A DNA stretch of 64,000 nucleotides from Acanthacorydalis orientalis (GCA_034766995.1 CM068317.1:9828001-9892000), one strand, 5' to 3'; positions 12,990 to 25,179 are shown, numbered from the stretch's first letter. Numbers and translations are program-made. Notes: generated by a model not told the origin, from the sequence alone.

Positions 12990-13101
12990 AAATGATAATA
13001 CATAAAATGTCTGCATCGAAAACCTCCATTCGGTACTCTCAATTCCACATCTTTGAATTTTACAGTGTAGTTAGATATTGGCGTAATGCACTTGCTGCAA
13101 A
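12990..13101 (-). CDS. Candidate exon of unknown protein (tentative)
   Basis: On the - strand a textbook-looking 3' splice site (pyrimidine-rich tract then TTGCAG, ending near 13102) is followed by an open segment. It begins KCITPISNYTVKFKDVELR and continues with a GGFRCRH stretch. The residue mix looks coding, unlike the AT-driven Ile/Tyr/Phe/Lys noise that follows after about 35 codons. I do not recognise the family. No convincing 5' splice site was seen after the good stretch, and the frame stays open to a stop near 12887. It could be a real small exon, a transposon relic, or chance. Confidence 0.25.
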
Positions 13102-13529
13102 AGAGACAAATAAAACACGTCATAATGTGAAAGCGTATCTTTTAGCCCGTGAAATTAACCGAAGACGTTTTTAATATTTAATATATACATGTATATGTAT
13201 ATATATATATATATATATTTAGCAGAAAAAGACAAAAATGTATTACAAATCGTAATAGGAGAGTGCGACGTTATTATGTACCTACTCTACACGAACAGGT
13301 AATATGAAAATATATTATTTCTTCTTGTATTTTCAATTTGCCGTTGCTCTTTTCTATAATGAAATTATTTCTTGTTCCGTGGATAATTTGAACTGACGCA
13401 ATAATTATTTGTTTTCATTTTTTCCCCATCTTGTGCTTTTCTTGTAACAGGAAATTTATAATTTCGTTTCATATATCACAACGCATGTACTAGTCTTCAA
13501 TATATGATTTACATTTGTGTGTATATATA

Positions 13530-13712
13530 GGGTGATTCAACTTAAGCTTCTACACGAAAGTATTAAAAAAAACATGTTATTCCCCACTTAGTATTCTAGT
13601 TCAATTGTATTTTTAGTATTGAATTAAATTGAAATATGAAATAAAAAATAACATGACTTTTCTTAACCCCTGCGCCCTCTTTTAATACTACCATGTGGGA
13701 GCCTAAATTGAA

Positions 13713-13716
<4 letters not shown>
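13530..13716. mobile_element. MITE, GGGTGATTCA family, copy 2
   Basis: Same internal order as copy 1 (AACATGTTAT, TTAGTATTCTAGTTCAATTG, CTTTTCTTAACCCCTGCGCC). The right end is eroded into a (TA)n tract. The ORF that begins at 13693 is the end of this MITE read into the microsatellite. Confidence 0.7.
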
Positions 13717-13808
<92 letters not shown>

Positions 13809-13814
13809 TGTGTG

Positions 13815-13906
<92 letters not shown>

Positions 13907-13912
13907 TATTAA
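13717..13912. repeat. Long compound (TA)n/(TG)n microsatellite
   Basis: About 195 nt of TA with TG/GT interruptions at 13777, 13806-13816, 13828, 13852 and 13870. Confidence 0.9.
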
Positions 13913-14653
13913 TATATTAAAGATTTTCTTTAAAACTAAATTACTTTATATCAAAATATCCCTACCAGATTTTTCCATTACAAAAATATTATTTTTATTA
14001 ATATCTTAATAAATAATCATTTCATACAAATAATTATGTATTTATTTATTTTTGTAGCATTATACTTGCAGTAAATTATATGATTTACATTTAAATATTG
14101 ATAACATTTACTAAACTTGTATATTAATGGAATATTTCATAAACATTTCTATTTTGAGCACTTTAAATTTTTGTTTCTTTATAAATTAAAATTAATGTTA
14201 TTTTGTAACAAGATGTATATTTTTAAAATTATCAATAATATATATTCAAACACTAAAAATAATGATTTTACTAACAAGTACTTATTTGTAGCATGGCATT
14301 CATTTCAAACTGAATGTTACTCATAAAAACGCAAAAAAATATTTTAATCTTTTTCTGTAACGTATAAATAAATATGAATGTATGAGTATAACTATGAATG
14401 GAATTTAGTTCGTCCATATTAATGTTAATTTTTCGAATAAAGCGAGAAGTATTTATAAAAAGGGATAAATATTTTTAAATAAGAGGTATTGTGTCAAAAG
14501 TGTATATTTTGTATTAATATATGAAGACTGGAAAAATGTCTCTCAAAAAAATAAATAAGAATTATTAATATTATTTATATTCATTACTAGCTTCAGTGCC
14601 CATTGTTACTCGAGTGCATTTTAGAATAACTTTTTGGATCAGTGTATATTAGA
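13913..14653. other. AT-rich spacer
   Basis: Nothing seen beyond AT-rich sequence; the short frames are compositional. Confidence 0.6.
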
Positions 14654-14775
14654 TGTACAAATTAATTCGGTGCCTTTTATAGAAAATGAATGTTTACCCA
14701 AAAATAGAATACATTTCAGTCCTCAAAACTAACTCATGTTTCAACCGAATTAAATAGGATATTATTAATCTCTGT
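14654..14775 (-). mobile_element. Partial copy of mariner deletion family 2
   Basis: Begins with the family end TGTACAAATTAATTCGGTGC and continues with the same sub-terminal sequence as the copy at 57326 (GAATACATTTCAGTCCTCAA), then stops. A longer copy in the same orientation starts about 60 bp further on. Confidence 0.6.
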
Positions 14776-14833
14776 TTCTTCATTCAGTTGTATTTTTTTA
14801 AAAAAATATATATATTGTCAGTACAATATTATG

Positions 14834-15630
14834 TCTACAAATTAATTCGGTGCATTTATTATAGTTAATAAATTTTTATTTACATAAGAATGGAATATAT
14901 TTCAAGCATCAAAATGACCTCCATTTTTTTATAACTTTCCTCTATCTGTTGAGTAACTAACGAATCCCTTGTCAAAAAAACTGATGGCAGATTTGAGTCG
15001 ATGGATTTGTAATGCATTTTCGAACCTCTTCCACTGATTTAGCATTTTTTACATATTTTATACCTCACGAATCTTCACCTAAAGCTAACAAAAATCATTT
15101 CCGCAGCTTCGGCAGCATTTTTTTCAACTGAAATGTAAAATATATGCAATTCCTAATAGGCTGCTTTTCGGACGCCATCATGTTCACTACTGACCAAGAT
15201 ATGGGACAGGCGTGGACAATTTCTTCGATAATAAGAACCACATATTATACTTTTCATACATTTTCGAATGTTCAAAAGCCACAGAAAATATTAATTTAGA
15301 ATTGTATTTACAAATGTCTTTTTCCACAATGCATATGGATGTTTGAAAAGATAATATGAATTACCCGTTTATATATAAAATATTCGAATATTGGGTACAT
15401 ACTATACTACTATAGATTATTAATATAAAAGTTTAGGAAAAATGGCAATGAAACCCAATATAGTCTCGGGAGCCGGACAGAGTATTTTGGGAGCCGCAGT
15501 TTATCCACTATTGATATATAATGTTTTTAAATGTTAAGGTTGGCACATTAAAGTCTTAAAACGATAAGAAAATGTTTTCATTTAAAACAGAGTTATGATT
15601 GATTAAATTTAAAGGCATCGAATTGATTTT
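14834..15630 (-). mobile_element. Mariner deletion family 2, copy with nested insertion
   Basis: Family end TCTACAAATTAATTCGGTGC on the left; the other end at the right (GGCATCGAATTGAT). The - strand coding relic is a transposase N-terminus joined to the extreme C-terminus, as in the copies at 57326 and 60353. About 300 bp at 15207-15513 is extra and interrupts the N-terminal coding part. Confidence 0.7.
15207..15513. mobile_element. hAT-like MITE nested in a mariner derivative
   Basis: A 307-bp insertion absent from sister copies. Its ends are imperfect inverted repeats (CAGGCGTGGACAA at the left; CAATAGTGGATAA reading inward from the right), with further GAGCCG/AACCAC motifs inside each end, as often seen in non-autonomous hAT elements. 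The 8 bp outside each end agree at 5 of 8 positions, a weak target duplication. Confidence 0.45.
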
Positions 15631-16175
15631 TACAGTTAATAATATAATTTAAATTATAAAATTCAACCATAATAATTATCTTAAAAGCAAGTGTAAATAA
15701 ATGCAGTTATTTAGAAAAAAGTCTTCTCAATACAGAAATTTAATTATTACTTTTTCTGCGAATTATTTTTTTAATTATTTTCTTTATCAATTTACAAATT
15801 CTTTTGATTGGGATTAAAAATTATTAAACTAATAAAATAGATTTTTCTGAACATAATTATACTTTTTTCTATACAATAAAATACAGTATTTAAAATATAA
15901 ACTAAGTAATAATTAAGAAGAATGCTTTATTCATTCAAAATTCAATCAAATTGTAATAGTTTGAAAGATTCTATTTGTGTAATGAAAAAAATATATTCAC
16001 TGAGAAAAAAAATATTTACTCACAGTAAATTTTAAATTTTTGTCGCCCTATTTGTTCTAAGTTTTTAATTTGACACAAGTAACAGTATATGATTTATTAA
16101 TAATTAATTTTTAATAAAATCAATCATTTGAAAAGAGAAAAACAATATTTTTATAATGTATAAATATATTATCAA

Positions 16176-16370
16176 ACTAGTACATAACCCTTCAAAATTG
16201 ACGGGAAAATAGAAAGAAATAACTATTTATTGGTTTTACTAAATGTTTTTATGTTTAAACATAAAAAATACCTATTAACGAAACTTAATAAATTAAACTT
16301 GAAACATATGATCTGACAAAGCAAACATCCTGCGGACAAAGTGACGAGAAATGTGGTTTTTATTATATAG
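16176..16370. repeat. Dispersed repeat R, copy 1
   Basis: 195 bp from ACTAGTACATAACCCTTCAA to GTGGTTTTTATTATATAG. Aligns along its length with 42705-42953, including GGACAAAGTGACGAGAAATG near the 3' end. No coding; likely a non-autonomous transposon of unknown class. Confidence 0.6.
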
Positions 16371-16492
16371 AAAAATACAGAAAAAATTCAAATTATTTTT
16401 TAAATTATCAACTTACCAAAGAAATGCAGACAAATAATGAATATTTTTCTTTTATACAACCAAAATATTGTAACACTAAAATTTATAGAATA

Positions 16493-16633
<141 letters not shown>

Positions 16634-17156
16634 TCTTTGTCAACATATCTACATAATTTTATCTTTGTGGTGTATGTTTATGTAATAAAACTACAATATT
16701 GTTGATATTCGCCACATAAAAGTACTGCTGAATTAATAATATCTATGTATCTTAATATTTTTTCTACGGATGTTAGACGAGAGAGCACTTACAAAAAAAA
16801 ATTGTTATGGAATTAATTCGAGCCCTATTTATTATTCTCGAAGGTACAGTACATAGAGTACGACCCCCTGACATTAGCTGAATATTTGACTGCCGATTCT
16901 TTTTATGCCCTCGGGATGATAAAATAATTACAGAGCTCAACTTAAAAAAAATACACACAACTTGACGATACATTTGCAAAATACTTTTGTATGACAAGAG
17001 AAAGACGAACAGTACGAGATTATTCATTGATTGTATATGTGTTTCTCTGTTTTCTGATAAGTTCTTTCGTTTAATTATATGAGAAAGACTTGTCGCTCTG
17101 CTGAATATCCATTTGATTATTTCATCATTTTCTTTGTATAGAAATATATATGCATA

Positions 17157-17165
17157 CACACACAC

Positions 17166-17250
<85 letters not shown>
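17157..17250. repeat. (CA)n(TA)n microsatellite
   Basis: CACACACACA then a long TA tract with a single TG interruption. Confidence 0.9.
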
Positions 17251-17253
<3 letters not shown>

Positions 17254-17790
17254 AGTTTTATTGATTAAAAAAATTCTTTTTTATATATTAAAAATGTGAG
17301 TTTATTTATAACAAATATTAATTTATTTATTTATAACAATTTTTTTTTAATTAATGTATCTTATAAATATCCAAAACACCTTCATTCAACTCCTCAATTA
17401 CCTGATATTTATCATATCGAGAATATTTAGGATTAACTCGAAAGAAGGATTCAGAAATATAATATTACTAATCAGGAGTCTCTAAAAAAACAATAAGAAA
17501 TGTGTAAGCGAAACTCACTTTAGATGTGACTCTCAACTTTATCTCAAACCGTGTGTTAAAAGGATGTAAGCCGTAATAGATGCAAATATAAGTCCTACAA
17601 AATATTAACAATACTTAAAAGTTATTAAAAATCGTAAATAATTCATTAAATTACAAAATATTATCCTAGATGTAATGTAAACTTTCGTGACGCTGAATTT
17701 TTTAGTTGTTATTTGAAAAATAGCTTTGAATTTCTTTCTTTTTTCTTCCGCATATGTACTTACATATGTAAGAATATATTTTAATCATAA

Positions 17791-18000
17791 CAGGAGAATT
17801 ACTCCCTAGACCCCCCCACCGCCGAATTAACTCTCTTAATAAGCCCTCGTTAATAACTACCCATCAATAACCTCTCGTTAATAACCCCCATCAATAACAC
17901 CAGTCAATAATCCACGGACATTAACACTCTGTAGTACTCCCCCCCCCCCCGAACATTAACCTTTCGTCAATAACTTTCCGGACAATAATAAGTGTGTGTA
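17791..18000. repeat. CAATAACC-type minisatellite with poly-C
   Basis: Imperfect 13/26-bp repeats built on (T/C)(T/C)(C)NNTNAATAACC (for example CTCGTTAATAAC and CCCATCAATAAC), with poly-C runs at 17811 and 17940. A related block in opposite orientation lies at 18668-18712, so the two may be sub-terminal repeats of one element of about 920 bp. Confidence 0.5.
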
Positions 18001-18667
18001 TATGTTTAGTTCCTTCTTTATGATTTTGCTTGGTTGTTGACAAATATCTTCTAAAGCTGCTCTTTTAACATTATTATTCAAGTATGGCAATGGAATTTAC
18101 CGTAAGATTTTTCCGTAGTTGTGCTCAAAATTCAGTTATATTATTTTCAAGTGCTTCTCGTTTTAAAAATGCTTTACTCCTATTTTTTTGTAAAGTGTAA
18201 GTGAAAATTTATTTTTTTAAGTTTATACTGATTTTAACTTTCGCAATGTAAAATTTTAAAGTTACAATAAAAAAAATAAATAGAATCCAGAATAACAATT
18301 TAATCTTCTTCGGGCGTTATTTTTGAACGCACAATCAAAGGGACTGATGAAATTTCTAGTATCAGGTAATTTTGTTAATAATATTTACCTGTAGTTTCTT
18401 TAATCCGAATTATATGTCCAAACATAACTAATTTTTCTTCAATTTTAACTATTATGACCATCATGAAGTGATTTAGGATTACATTAAGATCATAGGATTA
18501 GAAATGTCCGCCAACAAATAATTTTCCATCTGTTTCGTCTTATTACTGTAAACTTGTGTACATTATGGTTAAATATTTGTATATAAATAAATAACTTCCA
18601 TTTGTGAATTATTGTAGTCTTTATAATAACACAGAACATATCAAAACTGTTTTTACACGAATTTTTT

Positions 18668-18712
18668 TTAAACGGAGGGTCATTGTCTGGGAGGTAATTG
18701 TCCTAGAACTAA
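18668..18712. repeat. Inverted partner of the CAATAACC minisatellite
   Basis: GGAGGGTCATTGTCTGGGAG then GTAATTGTCCTAG, the reverse complement of the theme at 17791-18000. Confidence 0.4.
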
Positions 18713-18769
18713 TTCAATAAATATTTAGATAATTTTTTTTTAGATTCTTTTATACTGCACATTTGGTTA

Positions 18770-18825
18770 TATATATATATATATATATATACATACATAC
18801 ATACATACATACATACATACATACA

Positions 18826-18859
<34 letters not shown>

Positions 18860-18866
18860 CATATAT
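18770..18866. repeat. (TA)n then (CATA)n microsatellite
   Basis: About 16 CATA units after a TA tract. Confidence 0.9.
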
Positions 18867-19008
18867 AAACTTGTATGACTGTATATAAATGATTTTTTTG
18901 CATTCAGTCATTTTGAATCAATCGGTTAATTCATTCTAAAAATAAAATAATCTAAAGTACACTAAAATTTCTATCAGAAATTATAAATATTTTTTTTTGT
19001 ATATATGA

Positions 19009-19058
<50 letters not shown>

Positions 19059-19079
19059 GATAAAATATTTTACTCAAGT

Positions 19080-19395
19080 GAACCAATGATACTGTATTTT
19101 TTCACAAATTAATTTTATTATTATTCTACAAACCATAAAAAAATAATGATGCATAGAAATATCTATGAAATATGAACAAAGATTAGAGTAGTTTAAAATA
19201 AATTTAGAAAAAGTATATGGATTTTTCCATACATTAATTATCTGAAGATGATATCGTTGCCATTGAAAAACACATAAGTGATAACCAAAAATGATCAATA
19301 AAATATTTTATTGAATATTTTTGATTAGAAAAATGTTTTGTCGTTTGTGTAGTGAAAACAGAATTCGTATATCTCTTATTGTGAATAAAAACAAA
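19080..19395 (+). repeat. Palindromic-core repeat copy with inverted half upstream
   Basis: Left inverted half at 19095-19150 (TTCACAAATTAATTTT, CTACAAACCATAAAAA); main copy with TCTGAAGATGATATCGTTGC, AAAAATGATCAATAAAATAT and TTTTTGATTAGAAAAATG. Starts right after a (TA)n tract. Confidence 0.75.
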
Positions 19396-20360
19396 ATTTA
19401 ATATTTTAATTGCGAAAGTATATCCCTTTTTTACTTCAATACTAAATATTTTAGTTGGTTTATTTTTTCTAAAAAAAAAATCGAAAAGTGTAACGAAAAC
19501 GTACATACGAAAAAGAGAGATCTCATTAATTGACATCTACTGTGCATTCTGCACTGTTCATTGCGATCTGTCAACGTTAATAAACCGTTTGAGAATTTTA
19601 AAGCGTCCGTGTTGAATTGCACGTTGTTTGTAAAAGCTCGCTACTTACTAAATGTCACTCATGTAAAATCATCAAAACGACTTCTTCACGATTGCTTTGT
19701 ACACGCTCGGATTGTTTGCTTTTAACTTTTTTTCCCTGTCGCGTACCACTACTACTGCTTCTTGCTTGTCTTATATGTTTCTAATTAATTCTCAGTGCCC
19801 TATGTTCGTAATATACAATACTGGAACTTACAACGACGTACCGTAACAGTTTTATGAAAGAGACATAGATTTCTACCATATATTGGAAAAAATATAATTA
19901 GTATACAATTTGGCGAATAATTTCATCTAATTTGAACAAAAATTATATTTCTTGTTTAATTTAAATCGAAAACATGTTTTAAAACACTAATTAGCGACAC
20001 TTGATTTCTGAACCGTATTGAATTTATTAAAAAATATTTTTTTTTAAATCAGCAGAATAATGAATTATTTTAAATCATCATAAATGGATTTATAGGTTAC
20101 TAGTTTTATTAATAAAAATGTGAAACAATTTATCTTAAAGTATTAATTGATTTAAATCATATATACTAATCTTTTTGTCCCCATATATTTTTTTATTTGA
20201 TTTTTCTTGAATATTTAAACAAAAGCCTATGGTGTATTCATCATTTACTTGGTGTTTTAAAGTAAATTGAATAGTTCTAAGAAAAATGTTTATATTTTTA
20301 GATATATTTGTATATTGTATCTTCTTTTTAAGTTTTATATTAACTAATACCATGAAAATA

Positions 20361-21650
20361 CGAGGAGGTATCAAAAAGTTTGTAGAAGTGAATACAAAGA
20401 CAATATGGCTGTAAAATTATTTTTATTTTTCAGTATAATCTCCCTTCAAGTCAATACATTTTATCTAATGTTGCTCGTGTGCCTTTATGCCGGTGTTAAA
20501 ATACGATTTCTCAAGTTCCTCAAAATAGATGTCTAATTCGGCTATTATCTTCTCATCTATGTTAAATCCGTTCCTAACAAGGAATGTTTTCAGTTTTAGA
20601 AAGAGATGGAAGTCGAAGGGGACCGGATCTGATGAAAACAGGACATGAGGAACCTATTCTAAGCTAAGAGAATGAATTTAGAGACTGTTTGTATCGATGA
20701 ATGAGCCGGAGCGTTGTCGTGATGAAGTAGGATTTTTTGTGTTATGTTCTGAGTCGTTTTTCAACAATGGCGGCTCGTAGCTTGTCCAAAAGTGTACAAT
20801 AATAAGCGTTGTTGATTGTATTTTCTTTTTTTCAAATAATCCATCAAAAAAACTCCCTGCGCATCCCAAAGAATCTGAAGTCATGACTTTACCTGTCAAT
20901 GGACCGGCTTGAACTTCTTTGCTTGCCTATCTCTTCTCTTAGTCCACTGTTTCGATTGCTATCAAGATTCTGGTATGTGGTAATGAATCCAAATCTCATC
21001 AGTAGTCACAAACCAGCACGAAAAAATCTTTTTATTACTTTGCATCATGGCTAAGTAATCCCTTGAAATTTGGTATCATGTGCGTTTTTGGTCCACAGTC
21101 AGCATTCGCGGCACCTATCTCTCCGACATTTTTGATATATCCAGATTTTCAGTTAAAATGGAACGTACGCTACCAGTCGATATACTCAAGTCTCTGTTAT
21201 TTCGTGCACCTTCACACGCCGGTCATTCAACACCATATCATGTACTTTATCAACATTTTCTGCGTTAACTGATGTTGAAAGTCTGCCGTTGCGTGGGTCA
21301 TCTTCGATGGATGTTCTGCCTCTTGTAAATTCAACAGACCATTTTTCCAATGCATTATACGCTGGGAAGGAGTCAACCTACACACTACGCATGTTTTCAA
21401 AAATGCGGTCGTCATTCATACCATCCAAAACTAAAAATTCAATAACCGCACGATGTTTCAATATATCCATTTCACAAAAATAACCGAACACATCTTATTT
21501 AGATTGCTGTCAATGCTAAACTAAGACACGTTTTACGCTCAACTTTTTACAAACCGCTAATCAAGGATTCCACTTCAAGAAAAAAATACTTTCAAGTCTC
21601 CCAACGCCATCTATGTGTCACTTCTACGAACTTTTTGAAACCCAGTCGTA
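20361..21650 (-). mobile_element. Near-complete mariner element with both TIRs, transposase broken
   Basis: About 1.29 kb, flanked by matching ends. The left end begins CGAGGAGGTATCAAAAAGTT; the right end is the reverse complement of that theme, with CACTTCTACGAACTTTTTGA just inside. The transposase is antisense to the window. Its N-terminal helix-turn-helix region starts near 21470 (MDILKHRAVIEFLV). All three catalytic aspartates are still readable: TTDEIWIHY (codon 20998-21000), HHDNAPAH (20716-20718) and PFDFHLF (20612-20614). The second-to-third spacing fits mariner DD34D with about one base lost. Multiple frameshifts and stops make it non-functional. Short open frames inside it on either strand are fragments of this gene or its shadows. 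Confidence 0.88.
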
Positions 21651-21701
21651 ATAAGTGTAGATCTGTGTATTTACTCATAGCTGTTTTTCTTTATAACCTC
21701 A

Positions 21702-21757
<56 letters not shown>

Positions 21758-22393
21758 TGACATAAAATATTATTTGTAGATCTTTAAATTCTTTGTAAAA
21801 AGAATACCTTTGCATGAAAACAATATTACCCGTAATACAAGCCAATAGTTCTCACCTTGAGCGACTAGCACAATAAAACACAAAATAAAAATAAAGACGC
21901 CGTCGTCGTGTGTTACTGAAAAGAGAATCGTGTCGAGAAACAATCTCTATCAGCATATTATTAAGAAAAAAAATCCGTTGTACAATATCAAATTTCCCAT
22001 CCCGAAGCGTAAGATCGTTTGATGATACATCGCCTGTTATTAATTTTCCCCGCGAAAAAAAAATAAATACCCGCCGAATCGCCCACCTACCTATCTCTAC
22101 ACACCTACCTACACCTACCTACCTACCTACCTACGGCACCTACACTTTGAAACCGAGCGGACCATTTCCAACGCCGCCGCCCTGATGTATTTTCCTTAAA
22201 GGAAAATTGCTATGGCTCTGTAATTACGTATACCGTAGCCAATATAAATTACGTATAAACGGTATAGCTATATATCCAAAGGCATATCACCTATTATAAA
22301 AATAAGGGAAAATTCTTAAAAATTGCTTCCCAAAGCTAATCCCAGTTATTGCGTATAATTTAAATTGAACGCTCACTCCGGTAAAAACCGTTC

Positions 22394-22452
<59 letters not shown>

Positions 22453-22974
22453 CATATAGATAAAATATTCGCGATGTATGCCAGAGTGTTTAAAAATGTT
22501 CAAGTGATTGGAAATAACTTGAGAAAGAAAGAAAAACAAAAACACCTTTTATGTACATGCTAAACACACAAGTTGAAAATTTAGTCACTACAAAGATACA
22601 CTTCAATAACTAAATCAGTGTTTTAATCATAAATGAAGGATAGAAAAGGTAGCAAATCGTTTTAAGTGATATCAGATAATACAATTTCACAAATTAATAT
22701 CATAATAATGATTGAACAGATATAGAATAAATTTTATTCTGTGTATCAGTGTTAGCTTGATTATACATTTTTATGAAAAATCTGTTTATATTTTTTTACT
22801 GCTAGATAATTATATCATCATTTTTTTTATTATTTGGAATATAATTGATTTTTGTAATGATATGAACACAATTGTATCATATTTTCAACCAAATTGAAAA
22901 TAAAAATCATTTAACTTTTAATGAAACTATTTTTGATTATTTTATTCTAAATAATCACCACAATGCACGTACAG

Positions 22975-23009
<35 letters not shown>

Positions 23010-23013
23010 AATT

Positions 23014-23064
<51 letters not shown>

Positions 23065-23344
23065 TAATTAATTAATAATAATAATAAGCGCACTTGTTCA
23101 AAACATGAGATCAGGTGCCAGGAGTTTCAATTAAAACAAAGAGCATTGTTTTTAGAAATTCCCGTTCGTAATCTATTTTTGAAGGCTTTCGCTAAAGAAA
23201 GCAGATACATGAATCTACAAACTCTGTAAGATTCATTTCTTTATTATATAGTAACAATACTAAATCAACAATTTTTAATATTCATACAAATGCATCAAGT
23301 ATTTCTTTAAAACCCATGCTAAATGTGTGTCATATTTTTTGTCT
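21651..23344. other. AT-rich spacer
   Basis: (TA)n at 21709-21757, 22396-22458 and 22982-23060; the CCTA tract at 22060. A less AT-rich patch at 21890-22190 has an open frame rich in Ser/Pro/Thr from the CCTA tract, judged not a gene. Confidence 0.55.
22060..22145. repeat. (CCTA)n-rich low-complexity tract
   Basis: CCTACCTACCTACCTACCTA with related ACACCTACCTACA units. Confidence 0.85.
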
Positions 23345-23490
23345 AACAGTGTGTTCTGAAGATGACGGATAGTCATAGAAATGCTCATAAGCGAGAATCT
23401 AAAATGATCAATAATCATTTATTAAACATTTTTGACAAACAAATTTTTTGTATATTGTGAATTGAGTAGAAAATTCAGTTGGAAAGCTGG
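23345..23490 (+). repeat. Palindromic-core repeat copy
   Basis: TTCTGAAGATGACGGATAGT, then core AAATGATCAATAATCATTTA and AAACATTTTTGAC at 23402-23440. Confidence 0.75.
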
Positions 23491-23849
23491 TTAAAGAACT
23501 TGCAAAGGTTTCATTCTGATTTATTATAGAACAAACGATTTTTTTGTGAAACAGGTTTTTTTATTATTAAATTTTATAATTAACTCTTTCTAAACTTTAA
23601 CAATTAATAATTGATTTTATAATGGTATCTGAAAAAAATGAAAATCAGATATTTTTAACTGGAAAAGCTTGAAAAGAATAATTATTATAAGAAAAATAAT
23701 GAAGATTATAAGTAAACCTTATTAAAATAACAAATGTGTTTGTAACAAAATCTAGTTTTAATAAAGAATAATCTTCTTTATGCATTTTTCATCCTAGTAC
23801 TATTACTGGAAAAAAATGGATATCAAAACTACAAACTATTAGTTAAGTA

Positions 23850-24000
23850 CAAAAATAATTGCGGTTTATGACCTTCAAATTCATATACATTTTAAGCCTT
23901 TTTGATTTTCGTAGCTGTTTACATTGTCCAGAACTGTTGAATGACTAACATCTATCTTTTGTGGAAGCTCTCGACTTGTTAAGAAATTTTTTAAATCTAA
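23850..24000 (-). mobile_element. Partial copy of the 550-bp mariner family (3' part)
   Basis: Repeats the 3' terminal region (TAATTGCGGTTTATGACC) and the AGAACTGTTGAATGACTAAC block that encodes the HPTVLNHLK end, then stops. It lies immediately before the complete copy at 24009 in the same orientation. Confidence 0.75.
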
Positions 24001-24008
24001 TTGTTTTA

Positions 24009-24567
24009 TATTGAGTTGATAGAAAAATAATTACGGTTTATGACCTTCAAAATTCATATTCAGAGCTATTTTCAGTGGTCTAGAACTGTTGGATAACCAA
24101 TGCCTAACTATTGTGCAACCTCTCTAATTGTTGTGAGTGGTCCTGATTCAAATAACGCCTTCAGTTGGTTGTTATGAACTGAAGAAGGACACCCACGACC
24201 TTCTTCATCTTCAAGTCTCTCATTCCCAACACGAAATTTTTGGGACCACCATTGGCACCGTACATTCCTTAAGAACACTCCCACCGACAACATCGTTTAG
24301 TTTACGAGCAATTTTTGCTGCTTTACCACCCGTTTCGAACTCATACAAAAATGTTGTACTTATTTGCTTCTTTTCCGTCTTTAATTCCATTAGCCTAAAT
24401 TTGAAACAAAATAAATAATAGAACGAAAATTGATGTTATCAAAATACAGACCGAAAAATGCACTTTAAAATAACATTAACATAAACACGTTGAAATGACA
24501 CTTTCATTGAAAAATTAAGGGTAGAATTCAAAAACAAAAACCGCGATTATTTTCTTACCAACCTAAT
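24009..24567 (-). mobile_element. 550-bp mariner deletion derivative, copy 2
   Basis: Antisense copy with both ends present and the same internal junction as the copies at 6058 and 59678. The start MELKTEKKQISTTFLYEFE is readable (from about 24391). A one-base insertion in the codon before QWWSQKF shifts the frame; the rest (RLEDEEGRGCPSSVHNNQ) follows in the new frame, 24293-24108. Confidence 0.85.
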
Positions 24568-24989
24568 ACATCTCATCCTAAATTTCATCATGTTTGCAAA
24601 GAATAATTAGTGATGTATTAGACTTTTATCAAAATTTTAGATTGACATTAAAACAATGAAAATTTCTAAACTTTGAAAAATAAACAAGAATTTAAAAAAA
24701 AATCTATTATTAAACCTTTAAATGGGTAAAAATGAAATAAATATGCACGTGTAGATTTGTGTATAGATTTATATTGTTTATGCTTCTTTATCTCTCTATT
24801 TTTATGCTACTTTACCTATTAATAACAACAAATTAATTTATTTCATAACCTGAAATAAACTGCCTATGATAGAATCTATGCAGTTCCTAATCTTTCAGTA
24901 ATATCCTTTATAAAATAAATTAATAGATGAATTAGAAACTCTACTCTGAAATCTAAAAATCATCAAATAGTTCTGACGTCATAACTAAA

Positions 24990-25145
24990 TTCTGTTTTAC
25001 AAATGATTTTTTTCATTTACCTCATCAACAATAAAAAGTTTTTTGATCAAAATTTTTCTTCTATAACTGACTGTTGTTCATTTTTGACTATTGCTTATAA
25101 TCATTTTGGTTGCAGTACCATCATAGAGCACAGAAAATTAGGTTA
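24990..25145 (-). repeat. Palindromic-core repeat copy
   Basis: Reverse orientation: TTACAAATGATTTTTTTCAT, TTTTTTGATCAAAATTTTTC, TTGTTCATTTTTGACTATTG, GAGCACAGAAAA. It faces the + copy at 25180 head to head. Confidence 0.65.
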
Positions 25146-25179
25146 TGTATTTTAATAATGATTTTTTTATACCTTAATG

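Larger units (their letters stand above)
18713..20360. other. AT-rich spacer
   Basis: Contains the repeat copy at 19080-19395. The region 19520-19860 is less AT-rich but shows no frame or motif that I recognise. Confidence 0.55.

Noticed and set aside
13693..14009. Ile/Tyr-repeat frames, also at 26311, 26767, 35095, 47670, 49646, 50248, 52759 and others.
   Set aside because: (TA)n microsatellites read as alternating Ile-Tyr; no other content.
16773..17165. 130-codon - strand frame.
   Set aside because: Residue bias follows base composition, no motif, and it runs into a microsatellite at its start.
18770..18866. Regularly spaced CATA units considered as a CRISPR-like array.
   Set aside because: Simple 4-bp microsatellite without unique spacers, in a eukaryotic context.
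21063..21483. Several overlapping + strand frames.
   Set aside because: They are antisense shadows of the - strand mariner transposase relic at 20361-21650.
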